Of a stretch of 63,955 bases of DNA, positions 62,068 to 63,955 are shown in pieces. Position numbers and translations under genes: made by a program. Source of the DNA: JAFGMC01 sp963540515 (GTDB taxonomy: Bacteria > Pseudomonadota > Alphaproteobacteria > Rs-D84); contig CAUTNA010000005.1 of the NCBI GenBank assembly GCA_963540515.1, positions 1-63,955 of the forward strand, given 5' to 3'. Numbering within the stretch: position 1 is the first letter of the stretch; each line of letters begins with the position of its first letter. The notes under the pieces were generated by a model that saw only the letters and a list, made by a program, of their open reading frames with translations, had not been told where the DNA came from and did not search any database.

Positions 62068-63068
62068 AATTTAAAGAACAAGATCTTTATAATAATATTA
62101 AGAATCTTAAAGCTGCTTTAATTTATGGTAGTGATAATGGACAGGTTAGTGAGGTTTGTGATAAATCTCTTTTAAAGCTTGGGATAGAAAAATCAGATAT
62201 ATTTAAAATAGATTCATCTGAATTGACAAGTAAGATGGATGAACTTTATATGGTATTACACAGTTATAATATGTTTGGAGGAAAAAAGGCTATTGTAATA
62301 TCAAATTGTTCTGATAGTAGTTTTAAAACTATTTCTGAAATAGTTAAAGATAATTCATCAAATGCTTTTATTATAGTAAATTCTGATCAATTAAAATCAG
62401 ATTCAAAATTAAGAGTTTTATTTGAAGATGAATCAGATTTAGGAATTGTTGCATGTTATTTTGATGATGCTAAAACACTTATTCCAGTGATAGAAAATTA
62501 TTTAACATCAAATGGTATAACTGAAATTGAACCTCAGGCCATGAGATATATGCTTGATAATTTTGGTGAGGATAGAAGAGTTACAAACATTTTTTTAGAA
62601 AAAATAGTTTTATACACTTTAGGAAAAAATATTGTAAGTTTAAATGATGTTATAGATTGTTTACCTGATACATCTGCATCCAGTTTAGATAATTGGTTAT
62701 TTGCAATAACAGATGGTGATATAAATAAAGAGATTTTGGAACTTAATAGATTATTTTATAAAAATTATGAACCAGAAATGTTAGTAAGAATGCTGACTAT
62801 GCATTTCAAAAGATTAATTACAAGTTATATGGATGGACAATTGCCAAAAAATTTATATAAAAGATCATCAATTGATAGTTTTAGGTTTGCACTTAAGGTT
62901 TGGACAGAAGAAGAATTAAATAGTGTACTTTTAAAATTGTATGATTTGGAAAGAAGAATGCGTTATAACTCACAAATAACAAATATTCTAATCAGTGATT
63001 TTGCTTTTAAATTATCAGTTAAAGCTTTTAAATTTAAAAAGAAATATGAAAAAAATATAAAAGGATAA
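62064..63068 (+). CDS. holA: DNA polymerase III delta subunit
   Basis: 334 residues. The N-terminal LKAALIYGSDNGQVSEVCD stretch (vestigial Walker A strand) and the MFGGKKAIVIS and ALKVWTEEELNSVLLKLYDLERRMR segments are the delta pattern; C-terminal helical domain present. Delta opens the beta clamp during loading. It sits between lptE and map, coupled to lptE. Confidence 0.92.
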   Translation: MKFKEQDLYNNIKNLKAALIYGSDNGQVSEVCDKSLLKLGIEKSDIFKIDSSELTSKMDELYMVLHSYNMFGGKKAIVISNCSDSSFKTISEIVKDNSSNAFIIVNSDQLKSDSKLRVLFEDESDLGIVACYFDDAKTLIPVIENYLTSNGITEIEPQAMRYMLDNFGEDRRVTNIFLEKIVLYTLGKNIVSLNDVIDCLPDTSASSLDNWLFAITDGDINKEILELNRLFYKNYEPEMLVRMLTMHFKRLITSYMDGQLPKNLYKRSSIDSFRFALKVWTEEELNSVLLKLYDLERRMRYNSQITNILISDFAFKLSVKAFKFKKKYEKNIKG

Positions 63069-63833
63069 ATGATGCTATCATCTGTTTACGCACCAAAAGA
63101 TTTCAAAAGATTACGAGTTATAGGGGATATAGTTGCAAGTTGTTTTGATTACATAACACCTTTTATTAAAGAAGGTATATCAACAGAAGAGATAGATAAT
63201 TTAGTTGTAGATTTTTTGAAATCAAAAGGAGCGGTATCTTCTGACTATGGTTATATGGGATTTCCAAAACACATTTGTACATCTATAAATGATGTTATAG
63301 TACATGGTATTCCAAGCAGAGAAGATATACTTAAAGATGGGGATATAATAAATGTTGATTTGACTGCAAATTTTAAAGGTTTTCACGGTGATGCTTCTAG
63401 AATGTTTTTAATCGGAAATGTTTCTAATGAGGCAAGGAAACTTGTTCAAGTTTGCAGAGATGCACTAAATACAGCTATTTCAATTTGTAAACCTGGTGTT
63501 CCATTGTCAGAAATTGGAAAGACAATAGAAGAGGTTGTAAATCCTTTTGGTTATTCAATATCTCGTGATTTTGTAGGACATGGAATTGGTAAAGTTATGC
63601 ATGATGATCCACAAATTTACCATTTTTATGATAGAAGATGGGATAAAGTAAAAATGGTACCAGGTTTTGTATTTACTATTGAACCTATGATAAATGCGGG
63701 ATCTAGAGAATGTAAAATTGATAAAGATGGTTGGACCGCAAGAACTGTTGATGGCAGTCTTTCTGCTCAATGGGAACACACTCTTGGGATAACAGAAGAT
63801 GGTGTTGAGATCTTTACTCAGCATAATTATTAA
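63069..63833 (+). CDS. map: Type I methionine aminopeptidase
   Basis: 254 residues; ATGs at 63069 and 63072 are both possible, and the gene begins directly after the holA stop. Metal-binding residues are visible: His in GIPSREDILKDGDIINVDLT (Asp pair), VGHGIGKVMHDDP, FTIEPMIN and WEHTLGIT. It removes initiator methionine in the cytoplasm and is essential. The chain is complete before the window end. Confidence 0.94.
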   Translation: MMLSSVYAPKDFKRLRVIGDIVASCFDYITPFIKEGISTEEIDNLVVDFLKSKGAVSSDYGYMGFPKHICTSINDVIVHGIPSREDILKDGDIINVDLTANFKGFHGDASRMFLIGNVSNEARKLVQVCRDALNTAISICKPGVPLSEIGKTIEEVVNPFGYSISRDFVGHGIGKVMHDDPQIYHFYDRRWDKVKMVPGFVFTIEPMINAGSRECKIDKDGWTARTVDGSLSAQWEHTLGITEDGVEIFTQHNY

Positions 63834-63955
63834 AAATATAATTATATTAAAGATTCATATATACGGTTTGGGACCGTAATGGAAATCGAGAATGAATTGA
63901 AATAGGTTTCGGAATGGCCCTAATATTGCCCGCCGCCCCCCCCCCCACCCCAAAA
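63834..63955. other. Window end with low-complexity GC tract
   Basis: After map the sequence loses coding character, and the last ~25 bases hold GCCCGCCG followed by an 11-C run (63936-63946) and ACCCCAAAA. Nothing else in this AT-rich window looks like this. It is most likely sequencing or assembly noise at a contig edge. Confidence 0.75.

Noticed and set aside
1..63955. CRISPR arrays, insertion sequences, rRNA genes
   Set aside because: I saw no regularly spaced repeats, no transposase motifs and no rRNA-like sequence.

Overview
The window is a strongly AT-rich (by eye roughly three quarters A+T), gene-dense stretch of a Gram-negative bacterial chromosome. Outer-membrane and lipid A functions (lpxI, lptE, an MsbA-type exporter, several beta-barrel proteins, many lipoproteins), the lepB-rnc-secG run and zapA paired with a small coiled-coil gene fit an alphaproteobacterium. 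A clostridial-type 2[4Fe-4S] ferredoxin, hemW, an alpha2-type glycyl-tRNA synthetase, an archaeal/eukaryotic-type prolyl-tRNA synthetase and a gut-type surface polysaccharide cassette point to an anaerobic, probably host- or gut-associated lineage with a small AT-rich genome. The lineage is inference; no rRNA gene is present.

Layout. 1-1.5 kb: a gene cut by the window edge and a small acyl-carrier-like gene behind a strong promoter with repeated operator-like motifs. 1.8-7.4 kb: M13 peptidase, hemW, an omptin-like barrel and mltB. 7.5-15 kb: a probable ornithine-lipid operon (olsB, two lipoproteins, a PlsC/OlsA-type acyltransferase) running into proS, then lgt, a BAX-inhibitor-type membrane protein, a ferredoxin, glyS and tRNA-Ser. 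15.1-22.6 kb: an accessory region with a kinase-like gene, cysS and a tightly overlapping four-gene operon (radical SAM, unknown CxxC protein, second radical SAM, nucleotidyltransferase). It is bounded by a 162-bp direct repeat made from the 3' end of a lipoprotein gene. 22.6-31 kb: barrel proteins, a bifunctional PBP, ligA, a lone type I specificity subunit (hsdS) and an RNA m5U methyltransferase. 31-39.4 kb: lpxI, a lone virB11-like ATPase, lipoproteins, an MsbA-type exporter, an N-domain-less clpB, rpmB and tRNA-Leu. 39.4-42.3 kb: zapA with its partner, divergent from a three-gene operon that begins with a protein resembling only the C-terminal subdomain of FtsZ, followed by a membrane-anchored muramidase-like protein and a calcium-loop protein. 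42.3-50.5 kb: comM, lepB, rnc, secG, a surface-glycan cassette (PIG-L deacetylase, ferredoxin/F420-type reductase fused to polysaccharide pyruvyl transferase, GNAT) and prmC. 50.5-63.8 kb: M23 endopeptidase, NUDIX, a glycine-zipper protein, two barrel proteins, sodB, a periplasmic thiol protein, cvpA, an NlpE-like lipoprotein, an acyl-CoA ligase, a cysteine-rich anchored protein, lptE-holA and map. The last ~120 bases end in an 11-C run that looks like a low-quality contig end.

The most promising leads are the repeat-bounded radical-SAM/nucleotidyltransferase operon (18.4-22.1 kb) and the FtsZ-C-like operon divergent from zapA (40.0-42.3 kb). Smaller leads are a hairpin that buries the Shine-Dalgarno of a lipoprotein gene, the 12-bp linker repeat in the lone hsdS, and an ACT microsatellite inside the pyruvyl-transferase fusion.
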